From positions 3,780 through 28,130 of the forward strand of contig JADHZB010002141.1 in the NCBI GenBank assembly GCA_015657535.1: 24,351 bases of DNA, given 5' to 3'. Position numbers and translations under genes: made by a program. The notes under the pieces are model-generated. The model was not told the origin of the DNA. It did not search any database and saw nothing but the letters and a program-made list of their open reading frames with translations. The DNA is from Nephromyces sp. MM_2019. Its lineage: Eukaryota; Apicomplexa; Aconoidasida; Nephromycida. Of this stretch, positions 11,186-19,326 are shown piece by piece; position 1 is the stretch's first letter, and each line of letters begins with the position of its first letter.

Positions 11186-11401
11186 TTAAGATTTTAAATC
11201 TTTTAATATTAATCTAATTAAATTTTTACTTATTTTATGCCCAAATTTTAAAGAATTAGAAATATATTTAGGCTCGAAAAAAAATATTTTATTTTTAGAA
11301 TTATATATTCCTATTTTATTTTTTTTTGATAAATGAGTTTGTTTAAATAATTTAATTGTTTTTGTATTAGAATTTTTTTTATTTTTATATATAGCTATCA
11401 T
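11186..11401 (-). CDS. Small basic ORF, possible ribosomal protein S16
   Basis: A 71-residue lysine-rich ORF between trnS(UGA) and trnG; it starts 3 bases from the trnS end of the gap and is conserved-looking by its tight fit. I do not recognise it firmly. The second half, IGIYNS then SLKFGHKISKNLIRLILK (about residues 30-67), has the shape of S16: vGfYnP...ywLs.GAqpTd.V..LLkk. The first residues MIAIYKNKK could match MVKIRLKR. The expected internal RRdGk region is shortened. The assignment is a suggestion only; it could be another small ribosomal protein or a lineage-specific one. It ends in TAA. Confidence 0.4.
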   Translation of the reverse strand: MIAIYKNKKNSNTKTIKLFKQTHLSKKNKIGIYNSKNKIFFFEPKYISNSLKFGHKISKNLIRLILKDLKS

Positions 11402-11441
11402 TAAAATATAGAATTATTAAATATAAATTAATTATATAATT

Positions 11442-11512
11442 AGCAAGTAACGGGACTTGAACCCGTAACACTAGCTTGGAAGGCTATAATTTTACCATTA
11501 AACTATACTTGC
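11442..11512 (-). tRNA. trnG: tRNA-Gly (anticodon UCC)
   Basis: Minus strand GCAAGTATAGTTTAATGG opens the gene. The acceptor GCAAGTA pairs with TACTTGC at the other end. The anticodon loop CTTCCAA gives UCC, and the T-arm is CGGGTTCAAGTCCCG. Length 71. It lies 16 bases downstream of clpC on the same strand. Confidence 0.95.
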
Positions 11513-11528
11513 ATTAATAAATTTATGA

Positions 11529-13748
11529 TTATTTTATTTTTTTTATTTGATAAATTAATTTATTATCAGTTTTATCTAATAAAAATGAAATAGTATGAGG
11601 ATCTTTAAAAGTAAATTTAATTAATAAATCACTTATTGGTTTTTCAATTAATTTTTCAATTAATCTTTTTAAAGGTCTAGCTCCATAAATAGGATTATAA
11701 GCTAATTTTGATAAAAATAATTTTACTTCTTTATTAATTAATATTGATATATTAGATTTATTTTCAATTAATTGTTCTTGTAATAAATGTAAAAATTTAC
11801 TCATAATAAAGGTTAAATTATTAATTCCTAAAGGATTAAATATAATAATATCATTTAATCTATTTAAAAATTCAGGTTTAAAATGTTTTGAAACTGCTTC
11901 TGAAATACTTTTTGATAAATATTTTTCATAACTATCAATAAAATTATTATTAGTTTTTGGACATCCTAAATTACTTGTAAATAAAATAATTGTATTTGAA
12001 AAATCAACATGTTTACCACTAGAATCTGTAAGTCTACCATCATCTAAAATTTGTAGCATTATATTACTTATATCTGGGTGAGCTTTTTCAATTTCATCAA
12101 ATAATAAAACAGAATATGGTTTTTTATTAACAGCTTCAGTAAGTTGTCCTCCTTCTCCATAACCTACGTATCCAGGAGGTGTTCCTATTAATCTAGATAA
12201 AGAATGTTTTTCCATATACTCACTCATATCAAACCGTATCATTTCTTTTTCAGATCCAAATAAAATTTTAGCTAACTGTTTAGAAAGCTCTGTCTTTCCA
12301 GTTCCACTTGGACCACATAAAATCCAACTTCCTAAAGGTTTATTTTTTTGTTTTAATCCTAAATAAGCTATTTTTAAAGTATTAGTTATTTGTTCAATAG
12401 CTTTATCTTGTCCAAAAATTAATTTTTTTAATTTATCTTCTAAAGTTAAAATTATATCGTTTTTATTATTAGTTTTATTAATAATATTTTCTGGTAATTT
12501 AGATAAATTAGAAATAGCTTTATAAATAAAATTAATTTCTAAAAATTTAAAAGTTGAATTTTTTAATTGATATGTAGATGCTAAATCTAAAACTTCTAAA
12601 GCTTTTTGAGGAAAAATTTTATTTTTTAAATATATTTTGCTTAAATTTATAGTTTCATTAATAATAAAAGGAGAAAATTTAATATTATGAAATTTCTCTA
12701 ATGATTTACTAGCTTCAGTTACTATATCAAATAATTCTTTATTTTTAGGTTCTTCTATTATAATTTTATCAAAAAATTGTTCTATTTTAGGATCCGTTTT
12801 AATTAATTTTGAATATTCTTTAGGAGTTGTAATTCCAATTAATTGAATTTCATTTTTTTCAAAAGCATTTTTAAATAAATTTAAAGAGGAGTTTATTTCT
12901 TCAGAAGAATTATTTTGTGAATTAAATAAGTTAAATAAATAATTTATATCTAAAGCAACTAAAATTAAATTTTTATGTTTTTTTGATATACTAATTAAAG
13001 AATTAAAAGTTTCTTCTATATCTCCTTTATACTGAGAAATTTTAGATAATTTTGATAAATTTAAAAATCTAATTTCTTTATTTTTTAAATTATTATCTAT
13101 TGTTTGTTCTTGTATTTTTTTAATTAATGAGTATATTATAGAACTACGTCCTGTACCTGTTTCTCCAATTAAAATAGGATTGTTTTTTATTTTTTTTGAT
13201 AGTATATTTATTATTAAATTTAAATCTTGTTTTCTTTCTATTAAGCTTAAATTTTCAATTTCTGATTCTAATTTATAAGAATATTTATCTAATAAAGAAC
13301 TATTAAAATTTATAGTTTTTTTACTAATTATTAAATTTTTTATTTCAGCTTTTGAAAAAGGTAATAAATTTAAGAAAGAATTTATTAAATTATCTTCATT
13401 ATTTAATAAAGATAATATTAAATCAACAGATGTTATAGTCTTATTTGATTTAAATATATTATTTAAAATTTTTAAACTTTCAATTGAAAAAGGTATTTTT
13501 TTAATTCTAAATTCAGAAGTTAAAACTAAATTATTAATAAAAAATTGTTTTATTAAATAGTTTAAAATTTTTTTATTATTATATAATAAAGAAGATATAA
13601 TATTTTCAGTTAAGTAAATAGCTATAAAAATATGAATAGGTTCGATATATTTATGTGAATAAGTATTTGCTATTACTTCTGCTTTAAATAAAATATTAAA
13701 AATTTCTTTTGTGCAGTTTAATGTAAAATTTGATTTGGATAATATCAT
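11529..13748 (-). CDS. clpC: ClpC-type AAA+ chaperone with degenerate first ATPase domain
   Basis: ClpC is a Hsp100 unfoldase, which in plastids feeds proteins to ClpP or acts alone. The 739-residue product has an N-terminal Clp repeat region (about 1-140), NBD1 (about 170-410) and NBD2 (about 435-739). NBD2 is intact: Walker A GPSGTGKT at 479-486, GTPPGYVGYGEGGQLTEAV, Walker B LLFDEIEKAH with DE at 553-554, and FKPEFLNRLNDIIIF. NBD1 is degenerate: Walker A reads GETGTGRSS (Arg201 replaces the catalytic Lys) and Walker B reads LILVALDI (no Glu). The coiled-coil M domain expected after NBD1 is absent, so the protein is shorter than plant or bacterial ClpC. No UGA codon; Cys is TGT and Trp TGG. 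It follows rpl11 by 30 bases and ends in TAA. Confidence 0.96.
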   Translation of the reverse strand: MILSKSNFTLNCTKEIFNILFKAEVIANTYSHKYIEPIHIFIAIYLTENIISSLLYNNKKILNYLIKQFFINNLVLTSEFRIKKIPFSIESLKILNNIFKSNKTITSVDLILSLLNNEDNLINSFLNLLPFSKAEIKNLIISKKTINFNSSLLDKYSYKLESEIENLSLIERKQDLNLIINILSKKIKNNPILIGETGTGRSSIIYSLIKKIQEQTIDNNLKNKEIRFLNLSKLSKISQYKGDIEETFNSLISISKKHKNLILVALDINYLFNLFNSQNNSSEEINSSLNLFKNAFEKNEIQLIGITTPKEYSKLIKTDPKIEQFFDKIIIEEPKNKELFDIVTEASKSLEKFHNIKFSPFIINETINLSKIYLKNKIFPQKALEVLDLASTYQLKNSTFKFLEINFIYKAISNLSKLPENIINKTNNKNDIILTLEDKLKKLIFGQDKAIEQITNTLKIAYLGLKQKNKPLGSWILCGPSGTGKTELSKQLAKILFGSEKEMIRFDMSEYMEKHSLSRLIGTPPGYVGYGEGGQLTEAVNKKPYSVLLFDEIEKAHPDISNIMLQILDDGRLTDSSGKHVDFSNTIILFTSNLGCPKTNNNFIDSYEKYLSKSISEAVSKHFKPEFLNRLNDIIIFNPLGINNLTFIMSKFLHLLQEQLIENKSNISILINKEVKLFLSKLAYNPIYGARPLKRLIEKLIEKPISDLLIKFTFKDPHTISFLLDKTDNKLIYQIKKIK

Positions 13749-13778
13749 AGTTTTTATAAAATTTATATATATAAATAT

Positions 13779-14177
13779 TTATATATCATAAGAAACTCCT
13801 AATGAATGAGCTAATTTATAAATATGATTCTTTATTTTAATATAAGAAAGTAAAGGGAATTCATTTTCTTTTAAGCTAATTATTTTATATAAATTTTCTT
13901 TGCTTAAATGTTTATTATTTATTCCTGTTAAATATTTCTTAATTAAACTATATGTAGTAGGAGATTTTAATTTTAAAAGATAGCTTTTATCTGAATATAT
14001 AATAATTATAACAGGAACTTGTAAATTTAAATAAGATTTTGTTAAAGTATTATATTCTTGTCAAAATTTAACTATATTAATACCATAAGGACCTAATAAA
14101 GATCCTAAAGATGAATTTGGTGTTGCTTTAGAAGCATTAAGTTGAATTTTAAGTTTAGTTATTATTTTTTTTAACAT
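13779..14177 (-). CDS. rpl11: 50S ribosomal protein L11 with UGA at a conserved cysteine
   Basis: L11 binds 23S rRNA at the GTPase-associated centre, where EF-Tu and EF-G act. The 132-residue frame runs from ATG at 14177 to TAA at 13779-13781 with one TGA at 14061-14063 (codon 39). The N-terminus KIQLNASKATPNSSLGSLLG matches [20 protein letters not shown] of E. coli L11. Then GINIVKF-x-QEYN matches GVNIMEFCKAFN, so the UGA occupies the conserved cysteine. The C-terminal RNA-binding region (LTGINN...IKNHIYKLAHSLGVSYDI) is weaker but ends like ARSMGLVVED. The order tufA-trnW-rpl11 recalls the bacterial tuf-trnW-secE-nusG-rplK cluster with secE and nusG lost. Confidence 0.92.
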
Positions 14178-14218
14178 TTGTGTTTATATATTATAATTAT
14201 TATAAAAAATTTTAATCT

Positions 14219-14290
14219 CACGCCCGGAAGGACTTGAACCTTCATCTTAAAGTTTTGGAGACTTATATTTTACCTTTAAAATAAGGGCGT
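14219..14290 (-). tRNA. trnW: tRNA-Trp (anticodon CCA)
   Basis: Minus strand reading ACGCCCTTATTTTAAAGG; the acceptor closes with GGGCGT, the last of the seven pairs being a mismatch. The anticodon loop is CTCCAAA, anticodon CCA, and the T-arm is AAGGTTCAAGTCCTT. CCA reads UGG only under standard pairing. A UCA anticodon, as in genomes that use UGA for Trp, is not present. Discriminator base G. Confidence 0.94.
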
Positions 14291-14306
14291 TCTTTAAATA
14301 ATATTG

Positions 14307-14377
14307 CTGGGAAAATAGGAATTGAACCTATGATGACAAACTCAAAATCTGTTGCCTTACCACTTGGCTATTTCCCA
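14307..14377 (-). tRNA. trnQ: tRNA-Gln (anticodon UUG)
   Basis: Minus strand TGGGAAATAGCCAAGTGG is a typical tRNA-Gln opening. Acceptor TGGGAAA pairs with TTTCCCA. The anticodon loop TTTTGAG gives UUG. T-arm TAGGTTCAATTCCTA. Length 71. Confidence 0.95.
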
Positions 14378-14413
14378 AAAATAAAATTATAATATATATA
14401 ATTATATATATAG

Positions 14414-14486
14414 GTTGAAATAGCTCAGTAGGTAGAGCGAAGGACTGAAGATCCTTAGGCCATCAGTTCGATTCTGATTTTCAACA
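14414..14486 (+). tRNA. trnF: tRNA-Phe (anticodon GAA)
   Basis: Plus strand GTTGAAATAGCTCAGTAGG; acceptor GTTGAAA pairs with TTTCAAC. The anticodon loop CTGAAGA gives GAA. It is on the opposite strand from its neighbours, so it needs its own transcript or one crossing the minus-strand genes. Confidence 0.95.
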
Positions 14487-14490
14487 ATTA

Positions 14491-14616
14491 TTATTTATTA
14501 TATTTAAAAATTAATAATTTTAATAAACAAAATTGAATCCAAAAATTTAAATTAGATTTATTTGAATATAAAATAAAGTGCTTTTTAAAAGAATTAAAAT
14601 TAAAAAATTTTTTCAT
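14491..14616 (-). CDS. Doubtful 41-codon ORF between tufA and trnF
   Basis: A short frame from ATG at 14616 to TAA at 14491, starting 15 bases after the tufA stop. It encodes 41 residues with a basic first half (MKKFFNFNSFKKH) and a hydrophobic patch (FWIQFCLLKLLIF). It uses TGG and TGT and no UGA. In bacteria the space after tuf and trnW holds rpmG, secE and nusG, but I cannot match it to any of them. It fills an otherwise empty gap of about 145 bases in a compact genome. It may be spurious. Confidence 0.3.
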   Translation of the reverse strand: MKKFFNFNSFKKHFILYSNKSNLNFWIQFCLLKLLIFKYNK

Positions 14617-14631
14617 ATTAATATTTATATT

Positions 14632-15861
14632 TTAAATAATGTTAGTAATTAATCCTGCTCCAATTGTTTTTCCTCCTTCTCTCATAGTAAAACGCATTCC
14701 TTTTTCTATTGCTATAGGATATAATAATTCTATTTCTAAAGAAATAAAATCTCCTGGTAAAACTATAGAGTTATTTGAATTATTTGTTTTATTTGATATT
14801 ATTTTAATAATAGAACCAGTTATATCTGTAGTTCTAATATAAAACTGAGGTTTATATCCTTCTGAAAAAGGTTTTGAACGTCCTCCTTCATTAGGTTTTA
14901 AAATATAAGTTTCAGCTATAAATTTAGAATGTGATTTTATACTATTAACTTGTGATAAAACCATTCCTCTTTGAACCTCTGTTTTTTGAATATTACGTAA
15001 TAATATTCCAACATTATCACCTGCAAAACCTTCAATTAAAGTTTTATGGAACATTTCAATTCCTGTTATAGTAGTAATTTTAGAAATATTATAACCTAAT
15101 ATTTGAATAGAATCCCCTACTTTTATTTTTCCACGTTCAATTAATCCTGTTACTACAGTACCTCTTCCAGTTATTGAAATTACACTTTCAACTCCCATTA
15201 AAAATGGTTTATCTGTTTCTCTTGTAGGTGTATTAATATTTGTATCAATACTATCTAATAAATCTAAAATTTTATCTACCCAAGTATTTTCTCCTTTTAT
15301 ATATTTATCTTTTTTTTCTAAATATTTTAAAGCTTCAAAAGCTGATCCTAATATAAAAGAAGTATTAGAATTAAATCCTAATTCAGTTAATAAATCATTA
15401 ATTTCAAGTTCAACTAATTCTAATAATTCTGAGTCTTCAATTTGATCTACTTTATTAATAAAAACAACTATATCTTTTATTCCTATTTGTTTAGCTAATA
15501 ATAAATGTTCATATGTTTGAGGCATTAAACCATCTACTGCGGATACTACTAATATAGCTCCATCCATTTGAGCAGCTCCTGTTATCATATTTTTAATATA
15601 ATCAGCATGACCAGGACAATCTATGTGTGAATAGTGTCTTTTTTTAGTTTCATATTCAATATGAGAAGTATTAATAGTTATTTTTCTTTCTTTTTCTTCA
15701 GGGGCAGAATCAATTTCAAAATAATTACGAGCTTTTGCATAACCATAAAGAGATAAGATTGTAGTAATAGCAGAAGTTAAAGTTGTTTTTCCATGATCAA
15801 CATGCCCAATAGTTCCTATATTTAAATGCGGTTTTGTTCTTTGAAAAATTTCTCTTTTCAT
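14632..15861 (-). CDS. tufA: Translation elongation factor EF-Tu
   Basis: EF-Tu is the GTPase that delivers aminoacyl-tRNA to the plastid ribosome; it is the target of the elfamycin antibiotics. The 409-residue product has normal length. GTP-binding motifs are GHVDHGKT at 19-26, DCPGHADY at 81-88 and NKVD at 136-139 (usual NKCD), with domain 2 [11 protein letters not shown] and domain 3 [13 protein letters not shown]. Switch I reads [11 protein letters not shown] where most EF-Tu have RGITINTSH, so a usually conserved glycine is lysine. All Cys are TGT and Trp TGG; no UGA. It follows rps7 as in the bacterial str operon (rps12-rps7-tufA, fusA lost), with a gap of 27 bases. It ends in TAA. Confidence 0.98.
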   Translation of the reverse strand: MKREIFQRTKPHLNIGTIGHVDHGKTTLTSAITTILSLYGYAKARNYFEIDSAPEEKERKITINTSHIEYETKKRHYSHIDCPGHADYIKNMITGAAQMDGAILVVSAVDGLMPQTYEHLLLAKQIGIKDIVVFINKVDQIEDSELLELVELEINDLLTELGFNSNTSFILGSAFEALKYLEKKDKYIKGENTWVDKILDLLDSIDTNINTPTRETDKPFLMGVESVISITGRGTVVTGLIERGKIKVGDSIQILGYNISKITTITGIEMFHKTLIEGFAGDNVGILLRNIQKTEVQRGMVLSQVNSIKSHSKFIAETYILKPNEGGRSKPFSEGYKPQFYIRTTDITGSIIKIISNKTNNSNNSIVLPGDFISLEIELLYPIAIEKGMRFTMREGGKTIGAGLITNII

Positions 15862-15888
15862 TTAAAAATATATATAATAAAAATATAA

Positions 15889-16341
15889 TTAATTTATACT
15901 AGAAAAAACTCTTAATAAAAGAGCTTGTTTTAATAATTTTTGCTTCATAGACACTGCCATTCCTTTATTATTTAAAATATTATTAAGTTCTACATATAAA
16001 GCCTTTGAAAATTTAATTTTATAGTTATTTTTTATAATATTATTTAAAATTTTTAAAGATTTTAAAATTGAAACTGTTAAATTAATTCTTATTGGTATTT
16101 TATAAGTAGTACTTGCTTTTTTTTTCGAAAAAAATATAATAGGTATTAATAATGAATTAATTGATTTTTCTATAATATATTCAAAACATAATAAAGAATT
16201 TCAATTTAATATTTTATATAAATCTAATAAATTTTTTTCAACAAAATGTTTTTTTCCTTTTTTTTGAAATTTATTAATTAATGATATAATCAAAGGACTA
16301 TATATTAAATTTTCATTGTATTTAAATTTTTTTTGTACCAT
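15889..16341 (-). CDS. rps7: 30S ribosomal protein S7, one UGA codon
   Basis: S7 nucleates the head of the small subunit. The frame from ATG at 16341 to TAA at 15889-15891 is 150 residues with TGA at 16201-16203 (codon 47). Marks are [18 protein letters not shown] (family LVNRILKHGKKSLAYQII) and the helix with [13 protein letters not shown] (family GGSTYQVPVEVRP). The C-terminus [20 protein letters not shown] fits the d..kGtAvkkREdvhrm segment. The UGA lies between helices at an unconserved position, so it says little about the code. The start overlaps the rps12 3' end by 20 bases in another frame; the upstream in-frame ATGs lie deeper inside rps12 and are less likely starts. Confidence 0.9.
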
Positions 16342-16687
16342 ATTTAGATCTAGCATTTTTTCTATTTTTAACTCCAAGAGCTTCATAAGCACCTCTTACT
16401 ATTTTATAATGAACACCTGGTAAATCTTGAACTTTACCTCCTTTTATTAAAACTATATTATGCTCTTGAAAAGAAAATCCTTCTCCTGGTATGTAAGCAA
16501 TTATTTCAGTTTTATTTGTTAATTGAATTTTTGCTACTTTTCTTAGAGCAGAATTTGGTTTTTTAGGAGCCATTGTAAAAATTTTTTTTCAAATTCCTTT
16601 AATTTGTGGTTTATTATATAATATAGATTTTATATTTTTAGTATTAGATTTTCTTTTATGTTTTAATAATTGATTTAAAGTTAACAT
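16322..16687 (-). CDS. rps12: 30S ribosomal protein S12 with UGA at a conserved cysteine
   Basis: S12 sits at the decoding centre. The frame from ATG at 16687 to TAA has 121 residues, close to the bacterial 124, with TGA at 16589-16591 (codon 33). The context [15 protein letters not shown] then [12 protein letters not shown] matches [20 protein letters not shown] of E. coli, so UGA stands at the second, highly conserved cysteine. The rest is strongly conserved: [32 protein letters not shown] and ARSKYGTK. A start at the internal ATG (16573) would drop the N-terminal arm and is rejected because the upstream frame aligns well. It lies 11 bases after rps11. Confidence 0.95.
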
Positions 16688-16698
16688 AGTTTTAATTT

Positions 16699-17073
16699 TT
16701 ATTTTTTAGGTTTATTTTTAAGCCTACATCCATTAAATGAATAAAAAGTTAAATCTTTTATTGTTAAAATATTTAATTTGTTATTTTTAATAGAAGTATT
16801 TAATAACGTATTTAATAATAAAATTCTATTTAAATATATATTACCATCTATTATTATATTTCAATTTAAATATTGTAATTCTATTCAATATTTAATTGCT
16901 TTTGAAAGTAATGTTTGTAAAGCAAAAGGAGTATTTTTTTTATTATTATTAAATCCTATACTTCCAAAACAATAAGTTTTTAATAATTTATTAAAATTTT
17001 TATCTATTAAATTTATAAAAATATTTCTTTTTCTAGATTTAATAATAAAATTTAATTCGTTTTTTAAAATCAT
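16699..17073 (-). CDS. rps11: 30S ribosomal protein S11, two UGA codons
   Basis: S11 is a platform protein near the anti-Shine-Dalgarno end of 16S rRNA. The frame from ATG at 17073 to TAA at 16699-16701 is 124 residues with TGAs at 16885-16887 (codon 63) and 16861-16863 (codon 71). Marks are GSIGFNNNKKNTPFALQ (family GGSGFRGSRKSTPFAAQ) and the end DLTFYSFNGCRLKNKPKK (family DVTPIPHNGCRPPKKRRV). Aligned without gaps from FALQ to DG, the UGAs fall where E. coli has Val and Leu and plastids Ala or Val. Those are small buried positions, where Cys fits and Trp does not. It follows rpl36 by 6 bases. Confidence 0.93.
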
Positions 17074-17079
17074 CTTAAA

Positions 17080-17193
17080 TTATTTTTGCTTTTGTTTATG
17101 TTTTTTTATAGAACATATAATTATTAAACGTTTATTTCTTTTTACTAACTTACATTTAGAACATAAACGTTTTACAGAGCTACGAATTTTCAT
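17080..17193 (-). CDS. rpl36: 50S ribosomal protein L36
   Basis: A 37-residue zinc-ribbon ribosomal protein. MKIRSSVKRLCSKCKLVKRN and IIICSIKKHKQKQK match E. coli L36 almost residue for residue. The zinc ligands C-x2-C, C and H are all present, with TGT codons. The ATG directly abuts the rps5 TAA with no spacer. It keeps the bacterial position between rps5 (secY lost) and rps11 (rps13 lost). Confidence 0.97.
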   Translation of the reverse strand: MKIRSSVKRLCSKCKLVKRNKRLIIICSIKKHKQKQK

Positions 17194-17997
17194 TTAAATA
17201 ATTTTAAACCCATTTAGAAAATATTTATAATTTTTGATATTATTAATATCAGAAACATTTATATTAATATTATTATTAAAATTTTTTATTAAAGCATTAA
17301 TAATATTTAATTTATTATTAGATCCTATTCTTTTAGTAGTTATATTATTAATTCCTGCTAATTCAAATATATTTTTTAAATAAGTAGAACTTTTTATTCC
17401 TTTTCCAAAATTAAAATTTGATTTTATTAATAATTTAGAAGATTTAAATTTTGTTAATAAATTATTAGAAAAATTTAAATTATTAAAATAATTTTTATTA
17501 ATAAAATAAATATTTTTTAAAGAATTTTTATAAGAATTATTTACTGCATTAATAAAATTAATATCTTTTCCTTGTCCTATTCCAAACCAACCAGAAGAAT
17601 TACCTGAAACTGTTATAATTTTAAATTTTTTATTACGTCCTTTTTTTGTAGTTTTTGAAATTTTTTGAATAGTTAATATTTTATATTTAATTAAATTATT
17701 ATTAAAGTTTAAAAAATTTTTAGTTTTATTTAAATTAGATTTATGTTTTACTAAAAATAATATATCTTTTATTATATTATATTTTAAAAAATTTAAAAAA
17801 GAATATAAAATATAAATATATGTTATATTTCAATTATATAAATAAATTTTTAATAATAAAAATAATAAGTTTTTATATAAAATATAATTAAAGTATAAAT
17901 TACAATTCAAATTTTTTATAAAAAAATAAGAAATTAATTTTTGTTTTAAATAAATTTTTTTTGAAAAAAAATATTTTATTTTATAATTTATAATCAT
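17194..17997 (-). CDS. rps5: 30S ribosomal protein S5 with ~100-residue N-terminal extension, one UGA codon
   Basis: The frame runs from ATG at 17997 to TAA at 17194-17196, 267 residues, with TGA at 17830-17832 (codon 56). The S5 part begins near residue 105: TTKKGRNKKFKIITVSG, then GWFGIGQGK (plastid GWVGLGQGK), and FELAGINNITTKRIGSNNKL (family LELAGVKNVLAKSLGSNNPL). The first ~100 residues are hydrophobic and Asn/Lys-rich and do not belong to S5. They occupy exactly the place where rpl18 stands in the ancestral rpl6-rpl18-rps5 order. IIKDILFLV near residues 75-83 recalls the GIKKVVFDR of L18, so a worn rpl18 fused to rps5 is possible. The UGA is in this extension and is uninformative. Confidence 0.88.
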
Positions 17998-18000
17998 TTA

Positions 18001-18558
18001 TTAAGAATTTTTAACTTTTTTTGTTATTTTTAATTTAATATTTTCATTCGAATAATAAATTCCTTTACCTTTATATATATTAAATTTACTTAATAATTTA
18101 ATTCTAGAAGCTACTAATGTTAATAATTGTTTATTATATGAATCTAAATGTAATATTGTACCATTATTTTCTATATTAAAGTTTATATTATTAGGTAGTT
18201 TAATATCAATTATATGTGTTTTTTCTACTTTAATACTTATAATATTTTTAGTTTTTATTTTAAAAAAATATCCAATACCTGTTATACTTAATTTAATAGT
18301 ATATTTAAAGATATTGTTTAAAATAATTTTTTTTATTGAATTAGTAATTAATAAAAAAAATGATTTAGAAATTATAATATTTTTATTTAAAGAAACATAT
18401 ATATAATCTTTTGTTAAATTAATATTAATATAATTTATTAGATTTAAATATACATATTTATTTTTATTTTTAATTAATAATCTATTTAATTTATTTTTAT
18501 TATCTATTATATTTAAAATATTATTATTTTTAATATTTAATTGTTGTATATAAACCAT
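18001..18558 (-). CDS. rpl6: 50S ribosomal protein L6
   Basis: L6 binds near the sarcin-ricin loop region of the large subunit. The 185-residue product is of family length. The N-terminal domain is poorly conserved, but the C-terminal half is clear: ITGIGYFFKIK (family GVGYRAxxxg), VASRIKLLSKFNIYKGKGIYY (family AAxIRxxrxPEPYKGKGIRY). It lies between rps8 and rps5 as in the bacterial spc operon, with gaps of 15 and 3 bases. No UGA. Stop TAA. Confidence 0.9.
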   Translation of the reverse strand: MVYIQQLNIKNNNILNIIDNKNKLNRLLIKNKNKYVYLNLINYININLTKDYIYVSLNKNIIISKSFFLLITNSIKKIILNNIFKYTIKLSITGIGYFFKIKTKNIISIKVEKTHIIDIKLPNNINFNIENNGTILHLDSYNKQLLTLVASRIKLLSKFNIYKGKGIYYSNENIKLKITKKVKNS

Positions 18559-18573
18559 TGTTTTTATTTTTAA

Positions 18574-18954
18574 TTAAGATATATAACAAATTAATTTTCC
18601 TCCTAAATTTAATTTATAAGCCAGATTAGAAGATAGTATACCTTGTGAAGTAGATAATAAATATAACCCAGATAATTTATTTAAGTAAAATATTTTATTA
18701 CTATTTATATATTTATTTTTATTATAATTTTTAAAAAATTTTATATGTTTTATATATTTTAAATTTTTAGAGTTTAATTCTAAATATAAAATAGGTTTAT
18801 TTTTAATATTTATCCAAAAAATATTTTTTATATAACCTTTAATTTGTAAAATTTTTCCAATTTTATATTGAAAATATGTTGCGGGAAAATATCAAAATAT
18901 TTTATTAGCTAAATATGAATTTTTAATATGAATTAAAAAATTAATAAAAGTCAT
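18574..18954 (-). CDS. rps8: 30S ribosomal protein S8, one UGA codon
   Basis: S8 binds 16S rRNA helix 21. The frame from ATG at 18954 to TAA at 18574-18576 has 126 residues with TGA at 18892-18894 (codon 21). Marks are FLIHIKNSYLANK at the N-terminus (family MLTRIRNGQAANK), KILQIKGYIKN (family VLKEEGFIED) and the C-terminal signature LLSTSQGILSSNLA then LGGKLICYIS (family VVSTSKGVMTD, LGGEIICYVA). The UGA is in NKIF-x-YFPATY, matching KAAVTMPSSK, a Val position; Cys fits better than Trp. The nearby Trp of IFWINI is TGG. Confidence 0.93.
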
Positions 18955-18960
18955 TAATTA

Positions 18961-19326
18961 TTATATAAATTCATTTGTAATTGTAATAATTTTAAGATAA
19001 GAATTTTCTTTAAAGTATTTAGGAATTGGACCTAAAATTCTTGTTCCTATAGGATTTTTATGTTTATCGATTAAAATAACCGAATTATCATTAAATTTAT
19101 AAGTAATTCCTGATTTTAAATGTAAAGGTGCTTTTAATCTAACTACTAAAGCTTTAATAATATTAGATTTTTTAAAATATTTAGATTTATTAGCTTGTTT
19201 AACAACACCAACAATAATATCTCCAATTTTAATAATCTTTGATTTAGAATTTAAAATTCCTATACATAAAATTTTTTTCACACCTGTATTATCGATAACA
19301 TTAAATACTGTTCCTACTTGTACCAT
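18961..19326 (-). CDS. rpl14: 50S ribosomal protein L14
   Basis: L14 lies at the subunit interface. The 121-residue product matches the family length. MVQVGTVFNVIDNTGVKKIL (family MIQxQTxLxVADNSGARxxx), VVKQANKSK, VVRLKAPLHLKSG, and TRILGPIPKYF (family TRIFGPVARELR) are visible. The 5' end overlaps rps17 by 26 bases. No UGA; Cys is TGT. Confidence 0.96.
   Translation of the reverse strand: MVQVGTVFNVIDNTGVKKILCIGILNSKSKIIKIGDIIVGVVKQANKSKYFKKSNIIKALVVRLKAPLHLKSGITYKFNDNSVILIDKHKNPIGTRILGPIPKYFKENSYLKIITITNEFI

Noticed and set aside
14639..14842. Plus-strand ORF inside tufA
   Set aside because: Antisense to the conserved C-terminal domain of EF-Tu.
16201..16392. A 63-residue gene starting at 16392 for rps7
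   Set aside because: It stops at an internal UGA of rps7 and its first 17 codons lie inside the rps12 coding end; the start at 16341 gives a normal S7 N-terminus.
16778..16975. Plus-strand ORF over rps11
   Set aside because: Antisense to rps11, which is identified by its own conserved motifs.
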